Source of the DNA: an uncultured Roseobacter sp.
GTDB lineage: Bacteria; Pseudomonadota; Alphaproteobacteria; Rhodobacterales; Rhodobacteraceae
Direction of reading: 5' to 3'
DNA length: 64,000 bases
Assembly (NCBI GenBank): GCA_947488305.1
Contig: CANKZM010000004.1
Span: 67,501-131,500, forward strand
The notes under the pieces: model-generated
Seen by the model: the letters and a program-made list of their open reading frames with translations, nothing else
The model's database searches: none
What the model was told of the DNA's origin: nothing
Shown: positions 28,675 to 38,694 of the stretch, piece after piece
Layout of the letters: every line of letters begins with the position of its first letter
How positions within the stretch are numbered: the stretch's first letter is position 1
Position numbers and translations under genes: made by a program

Positions 28675-29234
28675 CAGGCTTCCTTGGGGCGCATCGTGGC
28701 TACGAGTTCCGCGACCTTGATCCCAAACTTGCGAAACTGAGACCGGTTCATGATCGTACCGTTAGGTGTCAGATACATCCAGTCCACCGTGTTCAGCACA
28801 TGCCCGCCTGACGCTTCAGGCAGACGAATATTGTACCGAAGCAAAACCGAGGAGCCGGATTGACGTCCAGCGCCCGCACCAACAACGTCGGGTGCTTCTG
28901 CCTTGATCTGCCCATCGTTGCCCAACGTGAGATACCAGACCCGATCCTGCACGGTGCCGTCATCGTACACGAAGTGCTCTTTCATCACGCCCTTGTTGCC
29001 CTCCCAACTCGCATCGAAATCAGCCACAAAACGACTGCTGACGCGTCCAAGAGGACCATAGATCACTCCCTCGCAAAGGATCGGTCCGTTGAGATGTTCC
29101 CGCATGTCAAACGTTGGATTGTCGTCTTCATAGTCTTGCGGCTTCTGGGCACTGAATCCCCAAAGCGTTTGTCGCATCCAAACCAACCCAAAGGCCAACA
29201 AGGCGCCGATGAAGACGTAAAGCCATTCATCCAT
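28674..29234 (-). CDS. DUF3833 family lipid-associated protein
   Basis: 186 residues with one N-terminal transmembrane segment (YVFIGALLAFGLVWM), then a soluble domain with HLNGPILCEGVIYGPLGRV and the WYLTLGNDGQIKAEAPDVVG segment characteristic of DUF3833. Probably anchored in the inner membrane, facing the periplasm. Function of the family is not established; it recurs next to DUF1365 and FAD-oxidoreductase genes in the RpoE-ChrR neighbourhood. Three bases separate it from the MFS gene. Confidence 0.82.
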   Translation of the reverse strand: MDEWLYVFIGALLAFGLVWMRQTLWGFSAQKPQDYEDDNPTFDMREHLNGPILCEGVIYGPLGRVSSRFVADFDASWEGNKGVMKEHFVYDDGTVQDRVWYLTLGNDGQIKAEAPDVVGAGAGRQSGSSVLLRYNIRLPEASGGHVLNTVDWMYLTPNGTIMNRSQFRKFGIKVAELVATMRPKEA

Positions 29235-29237
29235 CTG

Positions 29238-30467
29238 TTATGCCTCCTCCAGATCAGTCATCGCGAGCAATGCGATGGCTATCAGTTTCAACGTACACGG
29301 CACTGCTGCATAAAGCAGTGTGAGTAATTCAAGTGCTTCTTGCGGGTTCTCGGAAGACCCGCTTTGAAACCCCGCCCCCTCCAGAAGCGGCAACAGCGTC
29401 ACAGCCGCGAATGCCAGCGTCAGTTTCGACACAAACGACCAAAGTCCAAATCCCTCAGATGCCGAGGGCGAAATACGTGCCATCCGCGACGCGAAAATCG
29501 CAGGTAACAGCGTAAGGTCAGCTCCCAATGTGGCGCCAGACGCGACGCAGATAACAGCAAACAAAGCCCAATCTCCCGGGCCGAGCGTTAAGGTAAGGCC
29601 AAAAGCCACAATGGCCAGCACCATCGCAATCAACAATACTTTCCGAGGACCATATCGTTCGGCCAACATACCCCAGAATGGGGCGGCAAGCGCGGCGGAC
29701 AGGAAGAAAATCAAAAGCAGCGGACCTTCGAACCCTGGCGCCTGCAACCTGCTCTCCACGAAAAACAAGAACAGCGTTGAGCTGACCGCGACAGGTGCCG
29801 CATTGACCATCGCGATCAACAACAATCGCCGAGCCAGCGGGTCGCCCAGCACCGCAGCAAAACCGGTGGAGGGAGCAAGGCCAGACGTGGCCCATTCTGG
29901 CCGCATCGCCAGAACCGCTGCCAGAGCCAGCACAACAAAGCCGAGGGCAAACCCAGCAAATGGCGCGTCCATCAGGGCACCCAGCGCAACGGGGGCGACA
30001 GATGCAAGGCAGACCCCGGCCAGCGCACCGCTTTCGCGCCAACGGGCCAGCCGAAGGTGACCCTGTCCGGACATGTGACCGGCCTTTACAACACCTTGGG
30101 CGTAAAAATTGATTGTCAGAAAGCTAAACGCCGAGAACACAAGTGTCAGCGACAACGCGAACCAAACCAGCGGCGGTAGCACGGGCGGGATCGCAAAGAG
30201 TGCAACCATCGCAGCCGCCATAACCGTCGCACCAATCGCAACGGCGAGCCCGCGATAGTCACGCATGCGCTCTGCCAATCTGCCCAGCAAAGGATCCTGC
30301 ACCACGTCCAACAACCGTAACCCGAACAGCACCGCTCCTAAAGCCGCCAAAGATACGCCAAACTCATCCACGTAGAACTTGGGCGCATGGATATAGATCG
30401 GCAACCCAGCGGCCGCCAGCAAAGCCGCAAAGAGCGAATAGGATGGTAGTCTTTCCGCGCCCTGCAC
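29238..30467 (-). CDS. MFS transporter, GPH (sugar:cation symporter)-like
   Basis: 409-residue inner-membrane protein with about twelve transmembrane helices. The loop LLDVVQDPLLGRLAERM between helices 2 and 3 matches the GPH/melibiose group motif D-P-x-x-G. A GTG start overlaps the DUF1365 stop TAG by one base. Although GPH members carry sugars, the operon context with DUF1365 and an FAD oxidoreductase suggests a lipid-related or stress role; the cargo is unknown. Confidence 0.85.
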   Translation of the reverse strand: MQGAERLPSYSLFAALLAAAGLPIYIHAPKFYVDEFGVSLAALGAVLFGLRLLDVVQDPLLGRLAERMRDYRGLAVAIGATVMAAAMVALFAIPPVLPPLVWFALSLTLVFSAFSFLTINFYAQGVVKAGHMSGQGHLRLARWRESGALAGVCLASVAPVALGALMDAPFAGFALGFVVLALAAVLAMRPEWATSGLAPSTGFAAVLGDPLARRLLLIAMVNAAPVAVSSTLFLFFVESRLQAPGFEGPLLLIFFLSAALAAPFWGMLAERYGPRKVLLIAMVLAIVAFGLTLTLGPGDWALFAVICVASGATLGADLTLLPAIFASRMARISPSASEGFGLWSFVSKLTLAFAAVTLLPLLEGAGFQSGSSENPQEALELLTLLYAAVPCTLKLIAIALLAMTDLEEA

Positions 30468-31225
30468 TATCTGGATACCTCTTCAGCGGGCGGTTTGGGA
30501 CGCGTGCGATAGACAGCGCCTTTCAGCCAAAGCTTGAACGCCTGCCAATGGATCAGCGCGAGAACACGTCTGGCGCCGAAAGGACGCCTGATAACGGCCC
30601 GCAGGATAGACCCGTTGGTCAGCGGCTTACGATGCCCCGTCAGAGTTGCGATCAAACCGCCATCCGAACGGCTGTAATCAATCCAGATGCCAATGCGTTT
30701 GTCGGTGATGTCGAACCGGAACGCATATCCGCCTTCGACCGGTTGGAAGGGCGAAACATGAAAGATCTTGGTCGCATGAAGCGTATCGGCGGCCTCGATC
30801 GACCGGTGATCCGGGTGCGCGCAGAGATAGCTGTGCCGGTCTCCAAAGGTATTTGACACTTCGGCGATGACTGTGATCAGCGCGCCATCGTCGCAGCGGC
30901 AAAGCCAGAAGCTGACCGGATTAAAAACATGTCCCAAGACCCGCGGCTGCGCCAAAAGTTCGATCTGCGCGACATCACGTATCTGGTGATGTTCCAAAAC
31001 ATCCCGCACCCATGCCGCACCTTTGCCTTTACCGGGTGCCCCGCCATGATCCCGGTCGCGAAGTCCCGTAAGACCCCGACCGTTTCGCGAGAATAGTCCT
31101 GGCGTACGCAAATCCGCTTCCGCGTCGAGCAACACATAGTCGACCGAATAGCGGAAGCCATTCGTGATGGCACCCTTCCGACCATGGTAGGTTAAGCCCG
31201 CGATATGATCGACCGTGGCACTCAC
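30467..31225 (-). CDS. DUF1365 family protein
   Basis: 252 residues, soluble. Family signatures include LTYHGRKGAITNGFRYSVDY at the N-terminus, HVFNPVSFWLC, and FHVSPFQPVEGGYAF. DUF1365 proteins are cotranscribed with FAD-dependent amine-oxidase-like proteins and often with cyclopropane-fatty-acid-synthase-like methylases, and are implicated in formation of modified fatty acids. The methylase is absent from this operon. A GTG start overlaps the upstream stop by four bases. Confidence 0.88.
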   Translation of the reverse strand: MSATVDHIAGLTYHGRKGAITNGFRYSVDYVLLDAEADLRTPGLFSRNGRGLTGLRDRDHGGAPGKGKGAAWVRDVLEHHQIRDVAQIELLAQPRVLGHVFNPVSFWLCRCDDGALITVIAEVSNTFGDRHSYLCAHPDHRSIEAADTLHATKIFHVSPFQPVEGGYAFRFDITDKRIGIWIDYSRSDGGLIATLTGHRKPLTNGSILRAVIRRPFGARRVLALIHWQAFKLWLKGAVYRTRPKPPAEEVSR

Positions 31226-32550
31226 GCCGCTGAGACCTCCAGCTGCTCCTGCGCCCGCAGCGCGCGTACAACGTCAACCGCGCTGGACAGGCCGTCTTCG
31301 TGGAAGCCGTTTTTCATCCATGCCCCACAGAACCAGGTCGATTGCGCGCCGTTGAACGCTGCGATGTCCTTTTGCGCAGCCAGCGCCGCAAGATCATAAA
31401 CCGGATGCCGGAGCGTGACCTGATCATAAATCAGGTCTTCGCGTATCGGTCGTTTCGTGTTCAAGGTTACAAAATGCGGATCATCCTTTGGGATGGGCTG
31501 CAAGGAATTCATCCAATACGTCAGATCTATTTTGTCAGAACGCGCCGCCTTGTTTTCTGAGTAGATCCAGCTCGCCCAGGTCTTGCGATTTCTTGGCATG
31601 ATACTTTCGTCAGCATGCAAAACGATGTCATTCGGCTGGTACGCAATGGCACCCAAAGCCCTGCTTTCCTGTGCCGTGGGATCGCTCAACATGCGGAGGC
31701 TATCATCAGAGTGGGTCGCAAGAATGACATGGTCAAACATCTCTTCCTCACTGCCCCACGGCCGCACAAAGACCTTGCCACCTGCACGACGTACCGATTG
31801 CACCGCGGCGCCTAGTCGAATTTCGACACCCATTTCATTCAGCGCGTTTTCCAAACGTTGGACGTACTGAACAGATCCGCCATCAACGGTATACCACTGG
31901 TGCTGACCCGTCGTATTGAGCAGCGCGTGGTTTTCAAAAAACCGGATCATCGCATAAGCAGGGAAATCCATGATCTTTTCGGTTGGTGTAGACCAAATGG
32001 CCCCGGACAATGGCAGAAGGTAATAATCGCGGAACCAGTCGCCTGTGCCAAGGATCGACAAGAACTCTCGCAGAGTCAGGCTCTCATCCTGCGCGACCCG
32101 GACCGCACGTTTGTTAAATCGGAATATGTCACGAACCATTCCCAGAAAGGCAGGCGAGACCGCATTGCGACGTTGTGCAAACAGAGCATCCAGCGAGGTC
32201 AGCGCATATTCGAGCTCTCCACCATTGATCGAGGCACCAAAGCTCATGTTCGATTTGACGACCGGAACCCCAAGCTGGTCAAAAAGAGCAGCCATGTAGG
32301 GGTAGTTTGCGTAATTGAAGACGATGAATCCAGTATCTACCGGTTGATCGCCATTCTTCCCCGCCATCTTGGTTCTTGCATGGCCACCCAACCTCGGTTC
32401 GGCTTCAAAAATGGTCACCTTGTGCGATTTGCCCAACATGTGAGCTGCTCCAAGACCGGAAATACCGCCACCAATAATCGCTACTTTAGGGGGTCGCTCT
32501 TGTAGTGGGTAGGCTGGCAAGTCACCCAAGGTTAACGCTTCAAACGGCAT
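31222..32550 (-). CDS. FAD-dependent oxidoreductase (amine-oxidase-like, RpoE-regulon type)
   Basis: 442 residues. The N-terminal dinucleotide fold VAIIGGGISGLGAAHMLG binds FAD and is followed by FEAEPRLGGHARTK, the GG doublet; the family continues through VDTGFIVFNYANYP. It is the first gene of the five-gene operon and divergent from rpoE. Related proteins in Rhodobacter are part of the singlet-oxygen-stress cluster and are linked to fatty-acid desaturation or modification; that role is inferred. I found no TGATCC-type promoter on its own side of the shared intergenic region. Confidence 0.88.
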   Translation of the reverse strand: MPFEALTLGDLPAYPLQERPPKVAIIGGGISGLGAAHMLGKSHKVTIFEAEPRLGGHARTKMAGKNGDQPVDTGFIVFNYANYPYMAALFDQLGVPVVKSNMSFGASINGGELEYALTSLDALFAQRRNAVSPAFLGMVRDIFRFNKRAVRVAQDESLTLREFLSILGTGDWFRDYYLLPLSGAIWSTPTEKIMDFPAYAMIRFFENHALLNTTGQHQWYTVDGGSVQYVQRLENALNEMGVEIRLGAAVQSVRRAGGKVFVRPWGSEEEMFDHVILATHSDDSLRMLSDPTAQESRALGAIAYQPNDIVLHADESIMPRNRKTWASWIYSENKAARSDKIDLTYWMNSLQPIPKDDPHFVTLNTKRPIREDLIYDQVTLRHPVYDLAALAAQKDIAAFNGAQSTWFCGAWMKNGFHEDGLSSAVDVVRALRAQEQLEVSAA

Positions 32551-32637
32551 TCTAGTCTTTCCAAAACAGGCTTTAATGATGCGATGTATACGTTTTTTGA
32601 CTTAGATTGGATGCTCGGAAAAAAAACTAAATATTTA

Positions 32638-32667
32638 TGATCCAATTATGCACCGTTGGCGTAACTT
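32638..32667 (+). promoter_or_regulatory. RpoE (ECF11)-dependent autoregulated promoter
   Basis: TGATCC (32638-32643), an 18-base spacer and TAACTT (32662-32667). The -35 equals the RpoE -35 known from Rhodobacter sphaeroides, and its place just upstream of rpoE fits positive autoregulation. Transcription would start near 32673, which rules out in-frame start codons at or before that point for rpoE. Confidence 0.75.
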
Positions 32668-32776
32668 GTTTATGTGTGCAAATCTAAACTTCGACCATCA
32701 AGTGGAAACTATGGCGCGGCATCGTGGGGTGATGCCGTCGAGATTTGCGGTTAGCAGTATATCGGGACAATCAGGC

Positions 32777-33328
32777 GTGGCAGCAGACGATGGATCAAAG
32801 CGGATGTTGTGGGTATCACACATGATCCGTATCCGAGACGAAAAAGATCGCGCAGCCTTTGCCGAATTGTTCGACCATTTCGCGCCACGGGTGAAGGGTT
32901 TCTTGATGAAATCCGGCGCTGATGCGACGCTCGCAGAAGAATGCACGCAGGATGTGATGGCAGCGCTTTGGCAGAAATCACATCAGTTCGATCCGACGCG
33001 CGCGTCGGTCGCGACGTGGATTTTTACCATCGCACGCAACAGGAAAATCGATTTGCTTCGTCGGCAAAGACGCCCGGAGCCAGAAGATTTGCCATGGGGC
33101 CCGGAAGCCGAGCCAGACCAGGCAGACATCGTAAGTCTACAACAAGAAACTGAAATACTGGGAACCGCGCTCAAATCGCTGCCCAGCGCTCAACGGGAGC
33201 TCATAGACAAGGCGTATTTCGGGGATTTGACACATAGCGAAATCGCCGCCCAAACCGGTCTGCCGCTCGGCACGATCAAGTCAAGGATACGATTGGCGTT
33301 GGAGAGACTACGCCACACAATGAAGTGA
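32777..33328 (+). CDS. rpoE: ECF sigma factor RpoE (ECF11, singlet-oxygen response)
   Basis: 183 residues. Region 2 contains FAELFDHFAPRVKGFLM and FDPTRASVATWIFTIARN; region 4 contains GDLTHSEIAAQTGLPLGTIK, the -35-reading helix-turn-helix. The conserved EDLPWGPEAEPDQAD linker matches Rhodobacter RpoE. It directs the transcriptional response to singlet oxygen when released from ChrR. The frame is open from 32648, but that ATG lies inside the promoter; the GTG at 32777 gives the usual length, though the ribosome site is weak and ATGs at 32711 and 32732 remain possible. Coupled to chrR by a one-base overlap. Confidence 0.93.
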   Translation: MAADDGSKRMLWVSHMIRIRDEKDRAAFAELFDHFAPRVKGFLMKSGADATLAEECTQDVMAALWQKSHQFDPTRASVATWIFTIARNRKIDLLRRQRRPEPEDLPWGPEAEPDQADIVSLQQETEILGTALKSLPSAQRELIDKAYFGDLTHSEIAAQTGLPLGTIKSRIRLALERLRHTMK

Positions 33329-33990
33329 TGAAGAAAATGAGTGACAAAATTAACCACCATCTCAACGACGCCGTATTGATGGCCTACTCCGCTGGAACCC
33401 TTCCAGAAGCGTTCAATTTGATCGTCGCCGCACACCTGTCCCTTTGCGATAGCTGCCGCGCTCAGGCGGAGAGTTTCGACGCTTTGGGCGGTGAGTTGTT
33501 GAGCCAACAACCAGATGTGACGCTGTCGGGGAATTGCCTGAGCAGCACGATGGACCTGATCAAAGGCAGCGATATCGTTGTTCCGGAGGCTGTGAGCGAC
33601 ACGAAATCCGGTGTGCTTCCAAAGCCAATTCGGGATTACGTCGGTGGCGACTTGGAATCCGTGAAGTGGAAGCCAATCGGTATGGGCGTCCGCCAAGCCA
33701 TCCTTCCGACAACAAAAGAAGCCTCCGCGCGGCTGTTGTTTATTCCCGCTGGCACGGCGATGCCGGATCATGGTCATCAGGGCACAGAGATGACGCTGGT
33801 TTTGCAGGGCGCGTTTCAGGATGAGGATGGGTATTTTGCGCGGGGCGATGTGGAGATTGCCGATAGCGATCTGCACCATACCCCGGTCGCGGATATCCAC
33901 GAAGACTGTATCTGCCTTGCCGTCGCGGATGCCCCGCTCCAGTTTGACCGGCTCATTCCAAAAATCGCACAGCGGTTTCTTCGGATCTGA
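33328..33990 (+). CDS. chrR: ChrR anti-sigma factor
   Basis: 220 residues; binds RpoE and releases it on singlet-oxygen stress. The zinc anti-sigma domain has H11, H36, C40 and C43, the exact spacing of H6, H31, C35 and C38 in R. sphaeroides ChrR. The C-terminal cupin-like domain keeps its metal ligands: MPDHGHQGTEMTL (His, His, Glu) and a later His in DLHHTPVAD. The ATG at 33328 overlaps the rpoE stop (TGATG). All metal ligands are intact, so the switch is probably functional. Confidence 0.95.
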   Translation: MKKMSDKINHHLNDAVLMAYSAGTLPEAFNLIVAAHLSLCDSCRAQAESFDALGGELLSQQPDVTLSGNCLSSTMDLIKGSDIVVPEAVSDTKSGVLPKPIRDYVGGDLESVKWKPIGMGVRQAILPTTKEASARLLFIPAGTAMPDHGHQGTEMTLVLQGAFQDEDGYFARGDVEIADSDLHHTPVADIHEDCICLAVADAPLQFDRLIPKIAQRFLRI

Positions 33991-33995
33991 GGTGC

Positions 33996-35090
33996 TCAGA
34001 CGCTGATCTCGTAGGGGGCAAGCCGGTTCCAGTCGAAAGTGACACCGGTTCCCGGAACGTCCGGTGCTACGATGCGACCCTGTTCGACGACTAGGGGCCG
34101 CGTCGTGTAGCGATCGATCGGAAAACTATGGACCTCGACCCATCCCGCATGTGGTTGCGCAGACACCAAGCTTACGTGCAGTTCCTGCATCCCGTGTGAA
34201 CAGACTTCGATCCCGCTGTCGCGCGTGAGGTCTGAAACCTGCAACCATCCGGTGATGCCGCCGCAGTTTGACGCATCCGGCTGAATGAAACCCAAATCCG
34301 ATAGGGAAACCGCCATTTCGAATTCGTGGACGGTATGTAGGTTTTCGCCCTGGGCAACAGACATGCCAGTCCGGCGCGTGATCTCGGCGTAACCGGCATA
34401 GTCGTCCGGAATAATCGGTTCTTCAAACCAAAGGATACTCTGGTCTTTCACTGCATTGGCCAAGGTGACGGCCTGCTCCACAGTCAGGGAATAGTTGGCA
34501 TCGATCATGAAGGTCGCATCAGGGCCAATCTGGTTGCGCACGGCCCTGATACGCGAAATGTCATCCGCCATATCCGGTTGGCCAATCTTGATCTTGACCG
34601 CGTTCAACCCGGCATCGAGATAGCCTCGAACATGGTCCAACAATTTAGGCAGCGGGAACGCCAGGTCGATACCACCGCCATACGCCCGACAGGTCTTTCC
34701 AACCGCCCCCGCCATCTGCCACAGCGGCTGACCACTCGTCTTGCCTCGTATGTCCCAAAGGGCGATGTCCACCGCAGATATTGCGAAGCTCAGAATGCCG
34801 CCCCGCCCGACATAGTGCATGTGCCATTGCATGGCCTCGTTGAGCGCTTCGACCTCAGTCGCATCCTGTCCGATCAGGAAAGGGGTCAGATCATGGATGA
34901 TCATTGCTGCGGTCGCGTGCCCGCCCCGACCTCCGTTGTAGGTATACCCCGTGCCGCTGCGCCCGTCTTCAAGCGTCACGGTGGCGGTGATCAGATGAAA
35001 ATGGCTGTGACTTCCATGCTTTGCATCAACCAGAACCTCATCCAACGGCACCGCAAAGAGCCGTGTCTCTATCGCTGCGATGCGCGCCAT
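33996..35090 (-). CDS. Enolase-superfamily (MR/MLE) sugar-acid dehydratase
   Basis: 364 residues. Catalytic features: K166-I-K168, metal ligands D197, E223 and E249, and the H299/D272 dyad with [10 protein letters not shown] KxK base plus His-Asp dyad is the arrangement of galactarate/talarate-type acid-sugar dehydratases in the mandelate racemase subgroup. Last gene of the leftward sugar-acid operon. The frame is open upstream, but ATG 35090 lies one base beyond the stop of the upstream dehydrogenase gene. Substrate not determined: the neighbours point to a 6-deoxy or related aldonate. Confidence 0.85.
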   Translation of the reverse strand: MARIAAIETRLFAVPLDEVLVDAKHGSHSHFHLITATVTLEDGRSGTGYTYNGGRGGHATAAMIIHDLTPFLIGQDATEVEALNEAMQWHMHYVGRGGILSFAISAVDIALWDIRGKTSGQPLWQMAGAVGKTCRAYGGGIDLAFPLPKLLDHVRGYLDAGLNAVKIKIGQPDMADDISRIRAVRNQIGPDATFMIDANYSLTVEQAVTLANAVKDQSILWFEEPIIPDDYAGYAEITRRTGMSVAQGENLHTVHEFEMAVSLSDLGFIQPDASNCGGITGWLQVSDLTRDSGIEVCSHGMQELHVSLVSAQPHAGWVEVHSFPIDRYTTRPLVVEQGRIVAPDVPGTGVTFDWNRLAPYEISV

Positions 35091-35091
35091 G

Positions 35092-36021
35092 TCACATATC
35101 CGCGCATTCCGGCACCGGGCTGATGACCGTGCCATCGTCGAGATGCCGCAGGATGTTATCAACTGTCAAAGCGCCCATGGCCGCGCGTGTCTCAACTGTG
35201 GCGCTGCCGACATGGGGGAGCAATACGACATTGGACAGCTGTCGCAGACGCTCGGGCACTTTTGGCTCGGCCTCAAACACGTCCAGACCTGCCCACCCCA
35301 CGCGGCCCTCTTCGAGCGCCGAAATGAGCGCCGCCTCATCCACAACCGACCCACGACTTACATTGATTAACGTGCCCTGCGGTCCAAGCGCCTCGATCAC
35401 CTCGCGATTGACAATCTTGTTGGTCGCGGGGCCGCCGGGCGTGATGCAAATCAGACAATCAACATCACGCGCCATCTCCGGAAGACTGGCGTAATAGGTG
35501 TATGGCACATCCTTTGCACTGCGCGAATGGTAGACAATCGTAGTACCAAAGGGGGCAAGTTTGTCGGCAATCGCCTGACCAATCCGCCCCAGCCCCAAAA
35601 TACCCACTTTCTGATTGTCGACCGAACGGGTCAGCGGCGCATTCCCCTGCTCTTCCCAGTTTCCGGACCGCACCCACGCGTCGTCGCGCAAAAGCTCCCG
35701 GTAACAGGCCATCATCAGCATCACGGCTGTGGTCGCAACCTCAGCATTCAGCACATTGGGGGTATGGGTCACCATGATCCCCCGCGCCTTCGCCGCTTGC
35801 ACGTCAATCGCATCATAGCCAACGCCATAGCAGCTGATCATCTTGAGATTAGGCAACCCGGCCATCACATCAGGCGGGATGCCATCGTGCCCGTTTGTGG
35901 CCACATGTGTGATCTTATCCGCCGGATAGTTGCCCTCGCTCACCTGATGGATGGTGAAGGCGGCCTCGAGCCTGTCCCGCATGACATCGGTGATACCACC
36001 AATCTGCAAGAGATCAGCCAT
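35092..36021 (-). CDS. D-2-hydroxyacid dehydrogenase (glyoxylate/hydroxypyruvate reductase type)
   Basis: 309 residues. NAD(P)-binding [28 protein letters not shown] with the catalytic Arg, DVFEAEP with Glu, and LLPHVGSAT with the catalytic His. Position in the operon, directly after an FAH-type hydrolase (stop and start adjacent), suggests reduction of a 2-oxo acid product such as pyruvate, glycolaldehyde-derived glyoxylate or hydroxypyruvate. The exact substrate cannot be read from sequence. Confidence 0.9.
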   Translation of the reverse strand: MADLLQIGGITDVMRDRLEAAFTIHQVSEGNYPADKITHVATNGHDGIPPDVMAGLPNLKMISCYGVGYDAIDVQAAKARGIMVTHTPNVLNAEVATTAVMLMMACYRELLRDDAWVRSGNWEEQGNAPLTRSVDNQKVGILGLGRIGQAIADKLAPFGTTIVYHSRSAKDVPYTYYASLPEMARDVDCLICITPGGPATNKIVNREVIEALGPQGTLINVSRGSVVDEAALISALEEGRVGWAGLDVFEAEPKVPERLRQLSNVVLLPHVGSATVETRAAMGALTVDNILRHLDDGTVISPVPECADM

Positions 36022-36870
36022 TCAGGCGTCCTCGGTCACGGTCTGGCGCTGCTTGCCCAGACCTTCGATCCAAAGCTCCATCACGTCGCCCGATTTCAGA
36101 TACACCGGCTCAGGTTTCATGCCCATCCCGACGCCGGGCGGGGTACCGGTTGAAATCACGTCCCCGGGGTGCAGCGTCATGAGACCCGACAAGTGTTCAA
36201 TGATTTCTGCAACAGCAAAGATCATCGTTGCGGTGTTCCCGGTCTGCATACGTTTGCCGTTCACATCACACCACATATCCAGCTTTTGCACGTCCTCAAT
36301 CTCGTCGCGCGTGACCAGCCATGGCCCGGTCGGACCAAAGGTGTCGCAGGATTTCCCCTTCGTCCATTGTCCGGTCAGTTGCGTCTGAAAATGCCGCTCG
36401 CTGACATCGTTGATCACGCAATAGCCCGCTACATGGTCCAGAGCGTCTTCCTTGGAGACATATTTGGCCTCCTTGCCGATCACGACACCCAGCTCAACTT
36501 CCCAATCCGTATGGGTCGAGCCACGGGGCATCGATACCGGGTCATTCGGGCCAACCACAGCAGAGTTCGCCTTGAAGAACAGGATGGGATGGTCAGGAAT
36601 TGCGGCGCCCGTTTCGGCGGCATGGTCGGAATAGTTCAGACCAATGCACATGAACTTGCCGATGTTTCCGACACACGGACCAAAACGCGGATTGCCTTCG
36701 ACCACTGGCAGCGTCGCGGGTTCAAGCCCGCGAAGCGTTGCGAGGCTGGCATCCGAGAGCGTCTCGCCCGAAATATCCGCCACATGTGCGGACAGATCGC
36801 GCAGAGTCCCGTCACCATCCACAAGACCAGGCTTTTCCGACCCGGCGGCCCCATATCTTACTAGTTTCAT
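36022..36870 (-). CDS. Fumarylacetoacetate hydrolase family, 2,4-diketo-3-deoxy-sugar-acid hydrolase-like
   Basis: 282 residues. The FAH fold is shown by FMCIGLNYSDHAAETG, the metal-binding Glu region HTDWEVELGVVIG, and GPWLVTRDEI, with LMTLHPGDVISTGTPPGVG near the end. Members in sugar clusters cleave 2,4-diketo-3-deoxy-L-fuconate or -rhamnonate to pyruvate plus a hydroxyacid. With an SDR and an IlvD-type dehydratase in the same operon, that role fits. It is translationally close-coupled to the next gene (no gap). Confidence 0.88.
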   Translation of the reverse strand: MKLVRYGAAGSEKPGLVDGDGTLRDLSAHVADISGETLSDASLATLRGLEPATLPVVEGNPRFGPCVGNIGKFMCIGLNYSDHAAETGAAIPDHPILFFKANSAVVGPNDPVSMPRGSTHTDWEVELGVVIGKEAKYVSKEDALDHVAGYCVINDVSERHFQTQLTGQWTKGKSCDTFGPTGPWLVTRDEIEDVQKLDMWCDVNGKRMQTGNTATMIFAVAEIIEHLSGLMTLHPGDVISTGTPPGVGMGMKPEPVYLKSGDVMELWIEGLGKQRQTVTEDA

Positions 36871-36882
36871 TGTCTTATCCTT

Positions 36883-38694
36883 CTAGTGGTTGTCGCGCGG
36901 CATAAACCGGCGCGAAATGTCCTGATATTTGTCTGCATCTTCAAGGATCATGCCCTGATCGAACCGACCGACTTTTTCCCGGAAATACTGCTGCCAGGGT
37001 GACTGGCTTTCTGGCGCGTCATAGCCGCCGGCCGCCTCGAAGGCACGGGCGCGCTCTGCCAGTTCATCCAGTGGCACCAGCATGTCGGCGGTGCATTTGT
37101 TCAGATCGATGCGGACCTTGTCGCCGGTCCTGAGCAAGGCAAGCCCACCGCCTGCGGCGGCTTCAGGTGAGGCATTCAGGATCGACGGGCTACCGGATGT
37201 GCCGGATTGGCGCCCGTCGCCCACACATGGCAACGCCTCGACCCCTTTTTTCAACAGGTAAGAGGGCGGGCGCATGTTCACGACCTCGGCCCCGCCGGGA
37301 TACCCCTTAGGCCCCGCACCGCGCATGAAGAGGACGCAATCCTCATCAATGTTTTCTGCCGGATCATCAATGCGATGATGGAAGTCCTCAGGCCCGTCAA
37401 AAACAATCGCACGTCCCTCAAAGGCATTCAGGTCATCCGGGTTCGATAGGTACTTCGCCCGGAAATTTTCGCTGATCACGCTGGTCTTCATGATCGCGCT
37501 CTCAAAGAGGTTCCCTGTCAGATTGATGAAACCGGCCTGAGCTTTCAAAGGATCGGACACGGGTTTGATGACATTGCTGTCGGCACTTCGTGTCTCGCCA
37601 CAATTTTCTGCCATGGTGAGGCCGTTCGCCGTCACCGCGTCAGGATGTGGGAGCAAATCGGCGGCGATCAATTCACCAATCACGGCAGGAACGCCGCCCG
37701 CATGGCTGTAATCCTCGCCCAGGTATTCACCGGCTGGCTGCAAATTGACCAACAGTGGCACATCATGACCCAGCTTTTGCCAGTCATCATTGTCCAGTGG
37801 CACGCCCAGATGTCGGGCGATCCCGTTGAGGTGAATGGGCGCATTGGTTGAGCCTCCAATGGCTGAGTTGATGACAATTGCATTCTCGAATGCTTCACGT
37901 GTCATGATCTGAGATGGGCGCAAGTCTTCCCACACCATGTCGACGATACGGCGACCTGTCTCATAGCTGATCTGCCCACGCTCACGATAAGGGGCAGGAA
38001 TTGCGGCTGACCCGGGCAGTTGCATCCCCAAGGCTTCTGCGAGCGAATTCATCGTGGTGGCCGTGCCCATTGTATTGCAATAGCCGACCGATGGCGCTGA
38101 AGACGCAACAAGTTCCATGAAACCATCGTCATCAATCTCGCCTGCGGCCAGCATTTCGCGGGCCTTCCAGACGATTGTGCCGCTGCCGGTCCGCTCGCCA
38201 CGTAACCAGCCGTTCAGCATCGGGCCAACAGAAAGTGCGATGGCTGGTATATTCACAGTGGCCGCCGCCATCAAAAGCGCGGGTGTAGTCTTGTCGCAGC
38301 CGATATTCAGAACCACACCGTCCAGCGGATATCCAAAGAGCGTCTCAACAAGACTAAGATAGGCGAGGTTGCGATCCAGCATTGCTGTAGGGCGTTTTCC
38401 GGTCTCTTGAATCGGATGTACGGGTACCTCAATACATGTGCCACCCGCTGCGATGATCCCGTCGCGCACCCGCTTGGTGAGTTCAAGATGGTGCCGGTTG
38501 CAGGGCGACAAGTCGCTGCCCGTTTGCGCGATCCCGATAATGGGCTTGCCGGATTGCAGTTCGGCCCGCGTCAACCCATAGTTCAAGTACCGCTCGAGAT
38601 AGAGCGCGGTCATCTCCGGGTTGTCCGGGTTCATAAACCATTTGCGGGAACGCAAATCTTCGATGCCAATTTTTTTGTTATCAGAGTGTGTCAC
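36883..38694 (-). CDS. IlvD/Edd-family sugar-acid dehydratase
   Basis: 603 residues, iron-sulfur dehydratase. The cluster cysteines are visible at C65 (SPCNRHH), C133 (IGCDKTTP) and C206 ([10 protein letters not shown]), with the [10 protein letters not shown] and [20 protein letters not shown] motifs. The long form and the last motif match pentonate/hexonate dehydratases (arabonate, xylonate, fuconate) rather than IlvD. Its product would be a 2-keto-3-deoxy acid, which the downstream SDR could oxidise. Its ATG overlaps the SDR stop by four bases. Confidence 0.9.
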   Translation of the reverse strand: MTHSDNKKIGIEDLRSRKWFMNPDNPEMTALYLERYLNYGLTRAELQSGKPIIGIAQTGSDLSPCNRHHLELTKRVRDGIIAAGGTCIEVPVHPIQETGKRPTAMLDRNLAYLSLVETLFGYPLDGVVLNIGCDKTTPALLMAAATVNIPAIALSVGPMLNGWLRGERTGSGTIVWKAREMLAAGEIDDDGFMELVASSAPSVGYCNTMGTATTMNSLAEALGMQLPGSAAIPAPYRERGQISYETGRRIVDMVWEDLRPSQIMTREAFENAIVINSAIGGSTNAPIHLNGIARHLGVPLDNDDWQKLGHDVPLLVNLQPAGEYLGEDYSHAGGVPAVIGELIAADLLPHPDAVTANGLTMAENCGETRSADSNVIKPVSDPLKAQAGFINLTGNLFESAIMKTSVISENFRAKYLSNPDDLNAFEGRAIVFDGPEDFHHRIDDPAENIDEDCVLFMRGAGPKGYPGGAEVVNMRPPSYLLKKGVEALPCVGDGRQSGTSGSPSILNASPEAAAGGGLALLRTGDKVRIDLNKCTADMLVPLDELAERARAFEAAGGYDAPESQSPWQQYFREKVGRFDQGMILEDADKYQDISRRFMPRDNH

